Source of the DNA: CAZMXS01 sp964570325
Lineage (GTDB): Bacteria > Verrucomicrobiota > Kiritimatiellia > CAIQIC01 > CAZMXS01
Direction of reading: 5' to 3'
Assembly (NCBI GenBank): GCA_964570325.1
Contig: CAZMXS010000017.1
Coordinates: 1 to 64,000, forward strand
Length of the DNA stretch: 64,000 nucleotides
Under the pieces are notes generated by a model. The model did no database searches. It had not been told where the DNA came from and saw only the letters and a list, made by a program, of their open reading frames with translations. Shown piece by piece: positions 45,501-55,535 of this stretch. The position numbers and the translations under genes are program-made. Every line of letters starts with the position of its first letter. The stretch's first letter is position 1.

Positions 45501-46043
45501 GCCAATGGAGTGACCGCCGGCGAGCTGTGGGTATTCCAGGTCGGCGGCGGGGGCGGCGGCATGAGCGTGACCTTCCCCGCCAGCATGGCCGGCCGCCGCG
45601 CATGCGTTTACGCCTGGGACAACTTCAGCCAGCAATGGATGACCTTCCCCGGCAGCGGCGACGTGGACGCGCCAACGCAAGTCCGGATCCCGGATCTGCA
45701 AGTCGGCCAATATTACTGGTTCGGCATCTGGGACTACTCCACCGCGAACTGGGCGCATACCGAATGGTTTGGATTGATTCCGACGGAAATCAACGGCCGC
45801 TTCATCGGCCATATCATCGGCTCCCCGCCCACGCCGCAGATTGGGTATCCGACGGACGCATTCGACATCTCGGGATCAACCGGCCACACGGTTTGGCCCG
45901 TGATCGTGGACATGACCACGGGCGTGTGGGACTACTCGCAGCCGACGTTCGTCTCCAACGGCACCTGTTCGTACACGCCGCTTTCATGGACTCCCTGGGT
46001 CTGGATTGTGTTTTATGATATGAACACAGGTGAATGGTTCTGA
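42587..46043 (+). CDS. Giant secreted papain-like protease, paralogue A (spans an assembly gap)
   Basis: First of three tandem paralogues. After a signal peptide (1-21) and a short propeptide, a C1A papain-type domain shows oxyanion Gln82, Cys88 in CGNCWMW, His255 in GGGHAVLLVG and Asn276 in LLNSWGT. Two fn3-like modules (SATLNGTVNPQG and a second copy), an InlB-like module and PPC modules (DAWDPGDD to YDDDSGGN) follow. The end is an fn3-like module and a C-terminal domain ending TGEWF. A 100-N gap in the first PPC module splits the frame (44653-44752). Compared with paralogues B and C, the middle PPC module is missing here, probably lost in assembly. Likely degrades extracellular proteins. 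Confidence 0.85.
44653..44752. other. 100-N scaffold gap inside protease paralogue A
   Basis: Exactly 100 N. The 21 bases before it (44632-44652) recur directly after it (44753-44773). Removing 121 bases restores a single frame, but the sequence before the gap matches the first PPC module of paralogue B and the sequence after it matches the end of the second. One whole module is therefore probably missing. Confidence 0.95.
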
Positions 46044-46107
46044 TTGGACGAAACAAAGCGCACGGGACACCTGCGTTCTGAAGGGCGCAGTAAGTTTGCA
46101 GGCAAAG

Positions 46108-46125
46108 GGCGGGCGCCTGCCCGCC
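46108..46125 (+). other. Intergenic hairpin between protease genes A and B
   Basis: A perfect 7-bp GC stem (GGCGGGC / GCCCGCC) with a 4-base loop, in the 159 bases between the two genes. It has no U tract, so it is more likely an mRNA stability or attenuation element than a terminator. Confidence 0.4.
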
Positions 46126-46202
46126 ATGAAGAACAAGCAGAGAACGCATGGAATGACCGGCCGGCGGCCCGGAAGCCGAAAATGAAAGAAGGAGCTCCCA
46201 GA

Positions 46203-49200
46203 ATGAACAGGCGCATCTTATCCATATTAGCCATCGGCCTCCTGGCGGGCGGATGGGCGGCCTCGGCCCAGATCATCACCGGCGAGCCGAAATATCCGAT
46301 AATGCGCATCAGCGCGGACGAATTGCGCCAATGGTCGCTGGATCAAGCCAAGCGACCCCGGGCCGTGATCAAAGGCGATATCAGCCCCAAGGCGGGCGCG
46401 TTCAGCTTGCTTAACAATGTGAAATACATCGCCGCCGAGCGTAACCAGCAGAACTGCGGCAATTGCTGGATGTGGGCCGGCACCGGCATCATGGAAAACG
46501 AGATGTATGTCAAGAAGGGCATCTTCGATCGCCTATCCATCCAATACTTTGCGCTTTGCGGCACCAAGCCGCAGTGCGGCTGCCAGGGCGGCACCATTGA
46601 CGATGTGGCTTCCTTCTATGCCAACAAGCGTTTCTGCGTGCCCTGGTCAAACACCGGCGGGGCGTTCGCCAACGGCGACGGCAATTGTCACGGAACCTGC
46701 GGCGGCGTCGCCACCACGCCCAATTATCCGATCAACTCGATCCAGTCCGTGGCCGTCAACACCTACGGGGTCGGCCAGGCCCAGGCGATCGCCAACATCA
46801 AGAACATCCTGCATCAGAACAAGGCAATGTTCTTTGCCTTCTTTTTCGCCAACAATACAGATTGGAACCGCTTCTTCACTTTCTGGGACAATGGCGGCGA
46901 GACGGCGGTTTTCGATCCGGCCGCGTCCTGCGGGCACACCTGGGTCAATGGCCAGGGCGGCGGACACGCGGTGCTCCTCGTCGGATATGACGACACGAAT
47001 CCGGCCAATCCGTATTGGTTGATCCTCAACAGTTGGGGCACGGCCAACGGCAGCCGGCCCAACGGGTTGATGCGCTGGAAGATGAACATGGACTACAACT
47101 GCACCATCTCCGACGCCTACGGGACCTATCCGCTGCTGGAAGTGTCCACCCTCAACGTCGAATACGGCGGCGTGAATCGGCCGGCCGTCTCCACGGATCC
47201 GGCCACCGCCGTGGCGGCGAACTCCGCAACGCTCAATGGGACAGTCAATCCACAAAGTTCGGCCACGACATATTACTTTGAATACGGTCTGACCACCGCC
47301 TATGGATCCTCCACACCGGTCACCAGCGCCGGCGCCGGCAGCAGCGCCATAGCTGTGGCCGTTCCAATCTTGAACCTGACGGCGCAGTCTACCTATCACT
47401 TCCGTCTTGTCGCAGTGAACGCGGGCGGCACCTCGTACGGCGCCGACCGCACTTTCACCACCACCAGCCCCGGCCCGCCGGCGCCCGAAGTGACCACCCA
47501 ACCAGCCTCATCTATTTCGATCTCCTCCGCCATCTTCAACGGCACGGTCAATCCGCGCGGCAGCGAGACCATGTACTTCTTCGAGTACGGCCCGACGCTG
47601 AACTATGGCGTCAACACCGCCACCAGCTCCGCCGGCAGCGGCTCGAGCCCGCTCGCGGTCAACTGCCAGGTCAACAATCTGATCCCGGCGCAGACCTTCC
47701 ATTGCCGGCTCGTCGCCTACAGCGTCGGCGGCGGCGTGCAAGGCAACGACATCGCCTTCACCACGCCTTCGCTGCCGACCCGCTACACGGTAACCGCGGC
47801 AGCCGGCGCGAACGGCGGCGTCGCCCCCAGCGGCATCGTAACCAACAACGCCGGCGAGAGCCGAACCTTCACGGCCACGCCAAACCCGGGCTACGCGGTC
47901 CAGTGGTGGACGCTCAACAGCCAGCCGGCCCAGTATGGCGGCAACACCTACACGCTCACCAATATCCAGGCCAACCACAGCCTGCTGGTCACCTTCATGC
48001 TGGCCGCGGCGGCTGACGCCTGGGATCCCGGCGACGACACCGGCGCCGGCGCCACGGCGCTGACCGGCCTGACCACGACGGAGACGACCCACGGGCCGCA
48101 CACGCTTTCCGCCACGGACCCGGCCGACTGGTTCATGATCCGGCTCACCAACAACATCAACTACAACTTCAATTCCGTCGGCGGCTCGGGCGACGATTTC
48201 GCCGAACTTTACACCGACCCCGCCGACCCCAACTCCCTCGTGAACTACGACGATGACTCCGGCGGCAATGGCCAGTTCAGCCTCAGCTACATGCCCACCG
48301 CCACCGGCTGGTTCTACCTGAAAGTACGACCGCGTAATCCCGGCAAAAGTTGCGCCTACCATCTCAAATACCGCAGCCTGGGCGCTCCCACCGGCGGCGA
48401 TGCCTGGGATCCCGCCGATAATCTGTATACCGGCGCCTCCACCCTCACCAGCCCAACCGGCAGCGAGCAGGCGCACGGCCCGCATACGCTTTCGGCCACC
48501 GACCTCTATGACTGGTACAAGGTCTGGCTGACCAACAATGTGGTCTATAACTTCAACTCCGTCGGCGGCACGGGCGATCTGTATGTCGGCTTGTACAACG
48601 ATCCCGCCAGCGGCGTCGAACTGGCCACCGACGACGACTCCGGCGGCAATGGCCAGTTCAGCCTCAGCTACATGCCCACCGCCACCGGCTGGTATTACCT
48701 GCGGGTGGAAACGTATTACTCGGGATACCCCGCCAACTATAACTTCAAATACCGCATCGCCGCCGCCGCCGGTGGCGACGCCTGGGATCCCGGCGATAAC
48801 ACCGGTCCGGGCGCATCCAACCTCGGCACGCCGGCTACCACCGAGCAAACCCACGGGCCGCATACGCTCTCGGCCGGCGACTACTACGACTGGTACGCCG
48901 TCAATCTGGCGGCCGGCCAGAAGTACAACTTCAACACGGTCGGCGGCACAGGCGACGACTATGCCGAGCTGTTCGGCGACACGGCCGGCAGCAACCTGCT
49001 GGCGGTGGATGACGATTCCGGCGGCAATCGCCAGTTCAGCCTGGACTACACCGCCAAAGCCAGCGGCTGGCACTATCTGCGCGTCCGATGTTATTACGTT
49101 GGCGAAAGCGCGGCCCACACCCTGTCATACCAGCGGTATGCGTCGGCCAATCCGCCATCCAAGCCGATCAACCCCAATCCGGCCCACCAGTCAACCGGGG

Positions 49201-49919
49201 TCGGCACACAACCAACGCTGACCTGGGCCGACGGCGGCGGGGCCACCCGCTACGAAGTCTGGTTCAGCTACGACGGCCAATACCTGTACAAGCAAACCAA
49301 CACAACCGCCACCAGCTTCACGCCGGGTCCGTTGTATCCCAACAATACATACTATTGGGAGATAGACGCCCTGAACGCCAGCGGCGCGACTGAAGGTGAC
49401 GTGTGGTGGTTCCAAACCGGCAGCAGCGGCGGGAACATGGATGTGACATTCCCGGCCAACATGGCCGGCCGCTGGGCCAGTGTATATGCCTGGGACAACA
49501 CCGCGCAGCAGTGGTTGAGCTTCAGCGGCAGCGGCGATGTGTTTGGCCCCGCGCAGGTCAAGATCCCGAACCTCAGCGAGAACCGCTATTACTGGTTCGG
49601 CATCTGGGATTACACCTGGAGCGCCTGGGCGCACGCCGAATGGTTCGCCGTCATCCCCACCGCGGTCAACGGCCGGTTCGTGGGGCACATTCCGTCGGCC
49701 GCCACCGCCTTGATCGGCTATCCGACCGACAAACTCGACATCACGGCGTCCACCGGCCACACGGTCTGGCCGGTGCTGGTGAACATGTCCACCGGCTACT
49801 GGGACTACAACCAAGATCCGTTCGTGTCGGCGGGAGCGTGCTATTTCACCATCAATTCCTGGAATGCGCCCTGGTTCTGGATCGTGTTTTATGACATGAC
49901 AACGGGACAATGGTTCTAA
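46203..49919 (+). CDS. Giant secreted papain-like protease, paralogue B (intact)
   Basis: 1,238 residues and uninterrupted. Modules in order: signal peptide (1-22); propeptide; C1A papain-type domain to about 320 (Gln82, Cys88, His255, Asn276, same numbering as A); two fn3-like modules; an InlB-like module; three PPC modules (DAWDPGDD, DAWDPADN, DAWDPGDN), each with a DDDSGGN loop and a G-W-Y/F-Y-L end; an fn3-like module with GGGATRYEVWFSYDG; and the shared C-terminal domain ending TGQWF. GGAG lies upstream of the ATG. The extra Cys residues in CGTKPQCGCQGG suggest disulfides. Paralogue C starts 15 bases later, so B and C form an operon. Confidence 0.9.
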   Translation: MNRRILSILAIGLLAGGWAASAQIITGEPKYPIMRISADELRQWSLDQAKRPRAVIKGDISPKAGAFSLLNNVKYIAAERNQQNCGNCWMWAGTGIMENEMYVKKGIFDRLSIQYFALCGTKPQCGCQGGTIDDVASFYANKRFCVPWSNTGGAFANGDGNCHGTCGGVATTPNYPINSIQSVAVNTYGVGQAQAIANIKNILHQNKAMFFAFFFANNTDWNRFFTFWDNGGETAVFDPAASCGHTWVNGQGGGHAVLLVGYDDTNPANPYWLILNSWGTANGSRPNGLMRWKMNMDYNCTISDAYGTYPLLEVSTLNVEYGGVNRPAVSTDPATAVAANSATLNGTVNPQSSATTYYFEYGLTTAYGSSTPVTSAGAGSSAIAVAVPILNLTAQSTYHFRLVAVNAGGTSYGADRTFTTTSPGPPAPEVTTQPASSISISSAIFNGTVNPRGSETMYFFEYGPTLNYGVNTATSSAGSGSSPLAVNCQVNNLIPAQTFHCRLVAYSVGGGVQGNDIAFTTPSLPTRYTVTAAAGANGGVAPSGIVTNNAGESRTFTATPNPGYAVQWWTLNSQPAQYGGNTYTLTNIQANHSLLVTFMLAAAADAWDPGDDTGAGATALTGLTTTETTHGPHTLSATDPADWFMIRLTNNINYNFNSVGGSGDDFAELYTDPADPNSLVNYDDDSGGNGQFSLSYMPTATGWFYLKVRPRNPGKSCAYHLKYRSLGAPTGGDAWDPADNLYTGASTLTSPTGSEQAHGPHTLSATDLYDWYKVWLTNNVVYNFNSVGGTGDLYVGLYNDPASGVELATDDDSGGNGQFSLSYMPTATGWYYLRVETYYSGYPANYNFKYRIAAAAGGDAWDPGDNTGPGASNLGTPATTEQTHGPHTLSAGDYYDWYAVNLAAGQKYNFNTVGGTGDDYAELFGDTAGSNLLAVDDDSGGNRQFSLDYTAKASGWHYLRVRCYYVGESAAHTLSYQRYASANPPSKPINPNPAHQSTGVGTQPTLTWADGGGATRYEVWFSYDGQYLYKQTNTTATSFTPGPLYPNNTYYWEIDALNASGATEGDVWWFQTGSSGGNMDVTFPANMAGRWASVYAWDNTAQQWLSFSGSGDVFGPAQVKIPNLSENRYYWFGIWDYTWSAWAHAEWFAVIPTAVNGRFVGHIPSAATALIGYPTDKLDITASTGHTVWPVLVNMSTGYWDYNQDPFVSAGACYFTINSWNAPWFWIVFYDMTTGQWF

Positions 49920-49934
49920 CAGAAGGAGTGTAAA

Positions 49935-52900
49935 ATGAAAAAAACAGTCTGCACCTTGCTGCTGGTTGTGTTCTTCGCCGGCTTTATCCCGGCCGCTTGG
50001 GGGGCCGATGCGCAGGTGAACGGCTACATGCAGATTGACTGGAACACCGCCTACGGGTGGTGGCAAACCCAGCAACGCCTGCCCAAGGCCATCTTCAAGG
50101 CCGATGTGGCGGCCGGCACACCTAAAGCCGGGGCGTTCAGCCTGCTCAGCAACATCAAATACATCCCGGCGGAGCGCAACCAAGGCCAGTGCGGCAGTTG
50201 CTGGATGTGGACCGGAACGGGGCTGGTGGAGAATGAACTGTACGTCAAGAAAGGCGTGTTTGACCGCCTGTCGGTGCAATTCATCGGCGTCTGCAACCAG
50301 AATAAACCGAATTGCGGCTGCAACACCGGCAACCTGACCGAGTTCTGCGATTTCTACCGGCGCACGCAATACATCGTCCCCTGGGCCAACACCGGCGGCG
50401 CATATCAACTGGGCGGCGGCTATTGCGTCGGCACCTGCGGCGGCGTCGCCACCACGCCCAATTATCCGATCACCTCGATCCAGCCGGTTGACATCCAGAC
50501 GTATAACGTCGGCCAGGCTCAAGCGATCGCCAACATCAAGAACGTGCTGCATCAGAACAAGGCGGTCTTCATGGGCTTTTACTGGGCCAACAGCCAGGGG
50601 CTCCAGTTGTTCAATAATTTCTGGAGCGGCAGCGGCGAAAGCACGGTATACGATCCCTCGGCGACCTGCAACCAGCAGTGGGTCAACGGCCAAGGCGGCG
50701 GCCATGCCGTCGTGCTCGTCGGCTACGATGACACGAACCCGGCCAATCCATATTGGATAATCCTTAATAGTTGGGGCACCGCCAACGGACTGCGGCCGAA
50801 CGGTCTGATGCGCTGGAAAATGAACATGGATTACAACTGCTATGTGACCGATGGCTATTCGACCATGCCCATCGTGCAGTTTTCGACGATCAATGTCGAA
50901 TTCGGCGGCGTCACCCAACCGTCCGTTTCCACCGAGCCCGCCGCCGCCATCACAGACAGCTCGGCCACGCTGTACGGCACGGTCAACCCGCGCGGAGCAG
51001 CCACAACCTACTATTTCCAGTATGGCCCAACGGCTAATTACGGCAGCACCACGCCGGTCACCAGCGCCGGCGCCGGCAGCAGCACCATCAACGTCAACGC
51101 GCCGATCCTCGGCCTGACCGCGCAGTCCACCTATCATTTCCGAATCGTCGCGCAGAATGCGGGCGGCACCACCTATGGCGCCGACCGCACTTTCACCACC
51201 ACCGCCCCGGCGCAGCCGGCGCCGACCGTCACCACCGAAGCCGCCAGCTCAATCTCCACCTCTCAGGCGATCCTGAACGGCACGGTCAATCCACGCGGCA
51301 GCGAGACCATGTATTTCTTCGAATATGGGCCGACCTTGATGTACGGCTGTAATACGGTCACCAGTTCCGCCGGCAGTGGTTCCAGCCCGATCGCGGTGAG
51401 CCGCCAGGTCAGCAATCTGATCCCGTCGCAAACCTTCCATTGCCGGTTGGTGGCCTATAGCGCCGGCGGCGGCGTGCAGGGCAATGATGTTGCATTCACC
51501 ACCCCCGCCGCGCCCATCACCTACACCATCACGGCGTCAGCCGGCGCGAACGGCAGCGTCAGTCCCAGCGGCGGAATCACGGTCAACGCCGGGGACAGCC
51601 GGACATTCACGGCCACGCCTAACGCCGGCTATGCGGTGGATTTCTGGACCTTGGACGGCGTAACCATGCAGGCGGGCGGGAACACCTACACGCTCAGCAG
51701 CATTCAGGCCAACCACACCGTCGTGGTCTCGTTCCGCCTGGCGGCGGATAATGACGCCTGGGATCCCGGCGACAACACCGGCGCCGGCGCGACCACGTTG
51801 ACCGGACTCTCCGGCACGGAACAAACGCACGGCCCACACACCCTCTCGCCCACCGACCCGGCCGACTGGTTTAAGCTTCAGCTCACCAACAATGTGAACT
51901 ACAATTTTAACTCCACCGGCGGCACGGGCGGCGGTCGCGACGCCCTCTACACCACGCCCGCCGGCGGCACACCGATGCGATCGGAAGAGCACACGTCAGA
52001 CCTCCAGTCACATTACTCGCNNNNNNNNNNATGCCCACGGCCACCGGTTGGTATTATCTAAAGGTCCGGCCCGCCGACCCGCGCACGCCGGACTGCGCCT
52101 ACAACCTCAAGTACCGCAGCCTGGGCGCGCCGACCGGCGGCGACGCCTGGGATCCCGGCGATAACACCGGCGCCGGCGCGACCACGCTTAGCGCGCCGAC
52201 CGGCGTTGAACAGTCGCACGGCAAGCACACGCTTTCCGCCACCGACCTCTACGACTGGTACAAGGTCTGGCTGACCAACAACGTGGTCTACAATTTCAAC
52301 TCCATTGGCGGCACGGGCGACACCTACGTCACACTCTACAACACGCCCGCCGGCGGCACACCGTTGGCCGACAACGATGACTCCGGCGGCAATGGCCAGT
52401 TCAGCCTGGATTACATGCCGACGGCAACCGGCTGGTATTATCTGCGCGTGGAGACCTATTATTCCGGCGCGAGCGCGGGCCACTATTTCAAATACCGGGT
52501 CAAGAGCACCGCCGGCGGCGACGCCTGGGATCCCGGCGACAACACCGGCGCCGGCGCATCCAATCTCGGTGCGCCCAATGCCACGGACCAGACCCACGGC
52601 CCGCACACGCTTTCGGCCGGCGATTACTATGACTGGTACGCGGTCTATCTGACGTCGGGGTTAAAATATAATTTCAACACCGTCGGCGGCACGGGCGACG
52701 ATTACGCTGAACTGTTCAGCGACACGGCCGGCAACAACCTGCTGGCCACCGACGACGACTCCGGCGGAAATTACCAATTCAGCCTGACTTATACCGCAAC
52801 AGCAACCGGCTGGTATTACCTGCGCGTCCGCACCTATTACCTCGGGCAAAGCGCGGCGCACACGCTGCACTACAAACAAGTTGAATATGCCAGCCCACCG

Positions 52901-53662
52901 TCCAAGCCAATCTCCCCCAATCCGGCCCACCAGGCCACCGGCATCAGCACGCAGCCGACCCTGACCTGGGCCAACGGCGGCGGAGCCACCAGCTACGAGG
53001 TATGGTTCAGTTATGACGGACAGTATCTCCACAAACTCACCAACACCACCGCCACCAGTTTCTCGCCGGGCGCCCTGAATCCGAACTTCAAGTATTATTG
53101 GGAAATAGACGCGATCAACGCCAACGGCACAACCGAAGGCGACCAGTGGTGGTTTGTCACCGGCAGCGGCGGCAGCGGCAACTTGCGGGTACGGTTCAAC
53201 TCCGTCATTTCGGGCTGGGCTTGTGTATATGCCTGGGACAACACCGCCCAGCAGTGGCTGACTTTCACCGGCAGCGGCGACGTATACGCGCCAACGCTGA
53301 TCACGATCCCGAACCTCAACGAGAACCGCTACTACTGGTTCGGCGTCTGGGATTACACCTGGGGCGCCTGGGCGCTGGCCGAGTGGTTTTCGGTGATTCC
53401 GACCGCAGTGAACGGCCGCTTCATCGGCCACATCGCCTCGGCGGCCTCGGGTTCAGTCGGCTATCCCACCACGCGCATTGATATCACCGCGTCCACCGGA
53501 CATACGGTCTGGCCCGTGATTGTCAACATGACCACGGGCTACTGGGATTACAGCCAGCCGACGTTCGTTTCCAGCGGCGGGTGCGATTTCTCGATCAATT
53601 CCTGGAGCTATCCGTGGTTCTGGCTGGTCTTCTATGATATGAACACCGGCCAGTGGTTCTGA
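49935..53662 (+). CDS. Giant secreted papain-like protease, paralogue C (gap and adapter inside)
   Basis: Third paralogue, about 1,240 residues when intact. Signal peptide 1-24; C1A domain with Gln83, Cys89 in CGSCWMW, His257 and Asn278; two fn3-like modules; an InlB-like module; three PPC modules; an fn3-like module; and the C-terminal domain ending TGQWF. Its protease domain is more diverged than A and B, especially after residue 115, so substrate preference may differ. The first PPC module is broken at 51979-52030 by adapter sequence and ten N; the frame shifts there only because of this. AAGGAG precedes the ATG. Confidence 0.85.
51979..52030. other. Illumina adapter contamination and 10-N gap
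   Basis: Positions 51979-51997 read GATCGGAAGAGCACACGTC, the start of the TruSeq read-1 adapter. After four bases with two mismatches the adapter tail CTCCAGTCAC follows (52002-52011), then ATTACTCG, a TruSeq i7 index, then ten N. This is not genomic DNA. The paralogous genes have the acidic loop of a PPC module at this place. Confidence 0.96.
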
Positions 53663-53814
53663 AGCACGATCGGCGGGCCCGGCGGTCCGATCCGGCCAAC
53701 GGCCGGCAGGGTACGACCGCTGGGCGCGCCACGCATGAATAAGCGCATTCCGCGCCTTCGCCAGAATAGGCTGTTCATTCCACAGGCAACCTGCGGGCGT
53801 ATTTCGCGCAGGGT

Positions 53815-55500
53815 TTACAGTCCCGGATCGCGATAAACCGTTTCGCCCTCAAACAAGGTCATCAGCACTTTTGCCGTATGCGTGTCGCCGGGCGGCAGAT
53901 CAAACAGGTTGCGATCGAGCACCACAATGTCCGCTTTTTTCCCGGGCGCAAGGATTCCTGTCTCACGCTCCAAGAAATTGGCATAAGCGCCAACCGGCCC
54001 ATAACCGTCCAGCAAACTGGCCAGATCAGCCGCCTGCTCGGGCTGGTAAGGCTTCTGGAAAAGGCCATCCAGGCTGGACCGGGTCATGCCCACGGTCACA
54101 GCCTCCAGCGGGTTGAAGCTGCTATTGTCGCCGCCGAAGGGCCAGTCACTGCTGCAGGCCACCGGCGCGCCCGCGCTCAAGAGCGATCGCATCCGGTACA
54201 TCCGATGGGCGCGTTCCATACCCAGAAAAGGCAACGTGCTGTCAAAAAAGATTTTCTCCACGCAGAACCAGGCCGGTTGCACAACCGCCACAACGCCCAA
54301 CTCCTTCAGGCGCGGCAAATCCTCATCCGCCACAAGGTCCAGATGCGCCAGCCGATGGCGCGTGTCGCGCGCGCCATTCGCGCGGCGCACGGCCGCCAAC
54401 GCATCCAACGCCACTCGCACGGCCCCATCCCCAATAACGTGCATCTCCAACTGGAAGCCCGCCTGGTCTAAGGCGATCGCCGTCCGCGTGAACTCGTCCG
54501 GATCCCATTGCAAATAACCGCGCCAGCCGGGCCGATCCGCGTACGGTTCGAGCAGATAGGCCGAATGCGCCTCCACCACTCCATCCAGGAAAAACTTCAC
54601 CGCACGCGGCTGGAACAACCGCCCGCTGAACGCGCGACGCAACTCGATCAGCCGCTCAACCTCGCCAGCCCCCTGGCCCGGCTGGCATTCCAATGCGGCG
54701 CTGATCCGCAGTGTCAGTTCACCGTCCGCCTCCAAAGACTGATAAAGGCGAAGCAATTCCGGCGTCGCTAGCGCCTCGTGCACCGTCGTGAGGCCAACCC
54801 GGGCGGCCCGCTGGAAAAACCGCCGCGCGCAGTCGCGGGCGTCCCCCCCCGGCACCGCCAACCAGGGAATGCCCGCCAGCCGCATGGCCGGCCACTCGCG
54901 CAACGTGCCGGTCGGTTCGCCCGATTCCGGATCCCGCTCGATCACGCCGCCGGCCGGATCGGGCGTCGCGCGGCCAATGCCCGCCGCGCGCAGAACTTGC
55001 GTGTTGACCCAGGCCGAATGGCCGTCCAGCGAAGTGAAAAAAGCGGGCCGATCCGGCGTCACGCGGTCGAGATCCGTCCGAACCGGGCCGGCGGCGGTGA
55101 AACATCCGTGTTGCCAGCCGCTGCCCCGCACCACCGGCAGGGTCGGATGCTTTTCCGCGTATTCCGCGATGCGCGCCAGATAAGCCTCGCGAGTGGTAAG
55201 CCCCGCCAGCGAACACTCCATCTGCCCGAAGCTGCCGACCAACGGGTGGATATGGGAATCAATGAAGCCCGGCATCACGGTTTTGCCGTGGAGTTCCAGG
55301 ATTTCGGTCTGCGCTCCCCGGCACGCATCCGGCGCCGGGCCCGGTCCGGCATGGATGATCCGGTCGCCGCGCAGCGCCACCGAACCCCGCACCGGCGCCG
55401 CTGATCCGGGCAAACGCAGCGTGGCATCAGTCAGCACGCGATCCGCGCGCCCGCATCCTGTTCTGGCCGAATCCAATTCCATTGGAACAACCCGCACCAT
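53815..55500 (-). CDS. Amidohydrolase family 3 protein, YtcJ-like
   Basis: 561 residues with the amidohydrolase-3 layout: an N-terminal beta-sandwich, the metal motif MPGFIDSHIHP (His-x-His), and the later CSSDWPFGGDN. The C-terminal strand LAPGKKADIVVLDRNLFDLPPGDTHTAKVL is cut here into its conserved blocks KKADIVVLD and HTAKVL. Relatives hydrolyse N-substituted formamides or amides; the substrate is unknown. No signal peptide, so cytoplasmic. It is divergent from the HATPase-GNAT fusion, 35 bases apart, so the two share a promoter region. Confidence 0.88.
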   Translation of the reverse strand: MVRVVPMELDSARTGCGRADRVLTDATLRLPGSAAPVRGSVALRGDRIIHAGPGPAPDACRGAQTEILELHGKTVMPGFIDSHIHPLVGSFGQMECSLAGLTTREAYLARIAEYAEKHPTLPVVRGSGWQHGCFTAAGPVRTDLDRVTPDRPAFFTSLDGHSAWVNTQVLRAAGIGRATPDPAGGVIERDPESGEPTGTLREWPAMRLAGIPWLAVPGGDARDCARRFFQRAARVGLTTVHEALATPELLRLYQSLEADGELTLRISAALECQPGQGAGEVERLIELRRAFSGRLFQPRAVKFFLDGVVEAHSAYLLEPYADRPGWRGYLQWDPDEFTRTAIALDQAGFQLEMHVIGDGAVRVALDALAAVRRANGARDTRHRLAHLDLVADEDLPRLKELGVVAVVQPAWFCVEKIFFDSTLPFLGMERAHRMYRMRSLLSAGAPVACSSDWPFGGDNSSFNPLEAVTVGMTRSSLDGLFQKPYQPEQAADLASLLDGYGPVGAYANFLERETGILAPGKKADIVVLDRNLFDLPPGDTHTAKVLMTLFEGETVYRDPGL

Positions 55501-55535
55501 AATCGCCTTGGCGACCGCCGCGCAACAGTATTAGT

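Noticed and set aside
49191..51137. Long open frame on the minus strand opposite protease genes B and C
   Set aside because: The plus-strand proteins have clear domains and intact catalytic residues; the antisense frame is Gly/Val/Ala-rich and arises from codon bias in GC-rich DNA. The same holds for the antisense frames at 1098-2321, 10607-12085 and 17618-19297.
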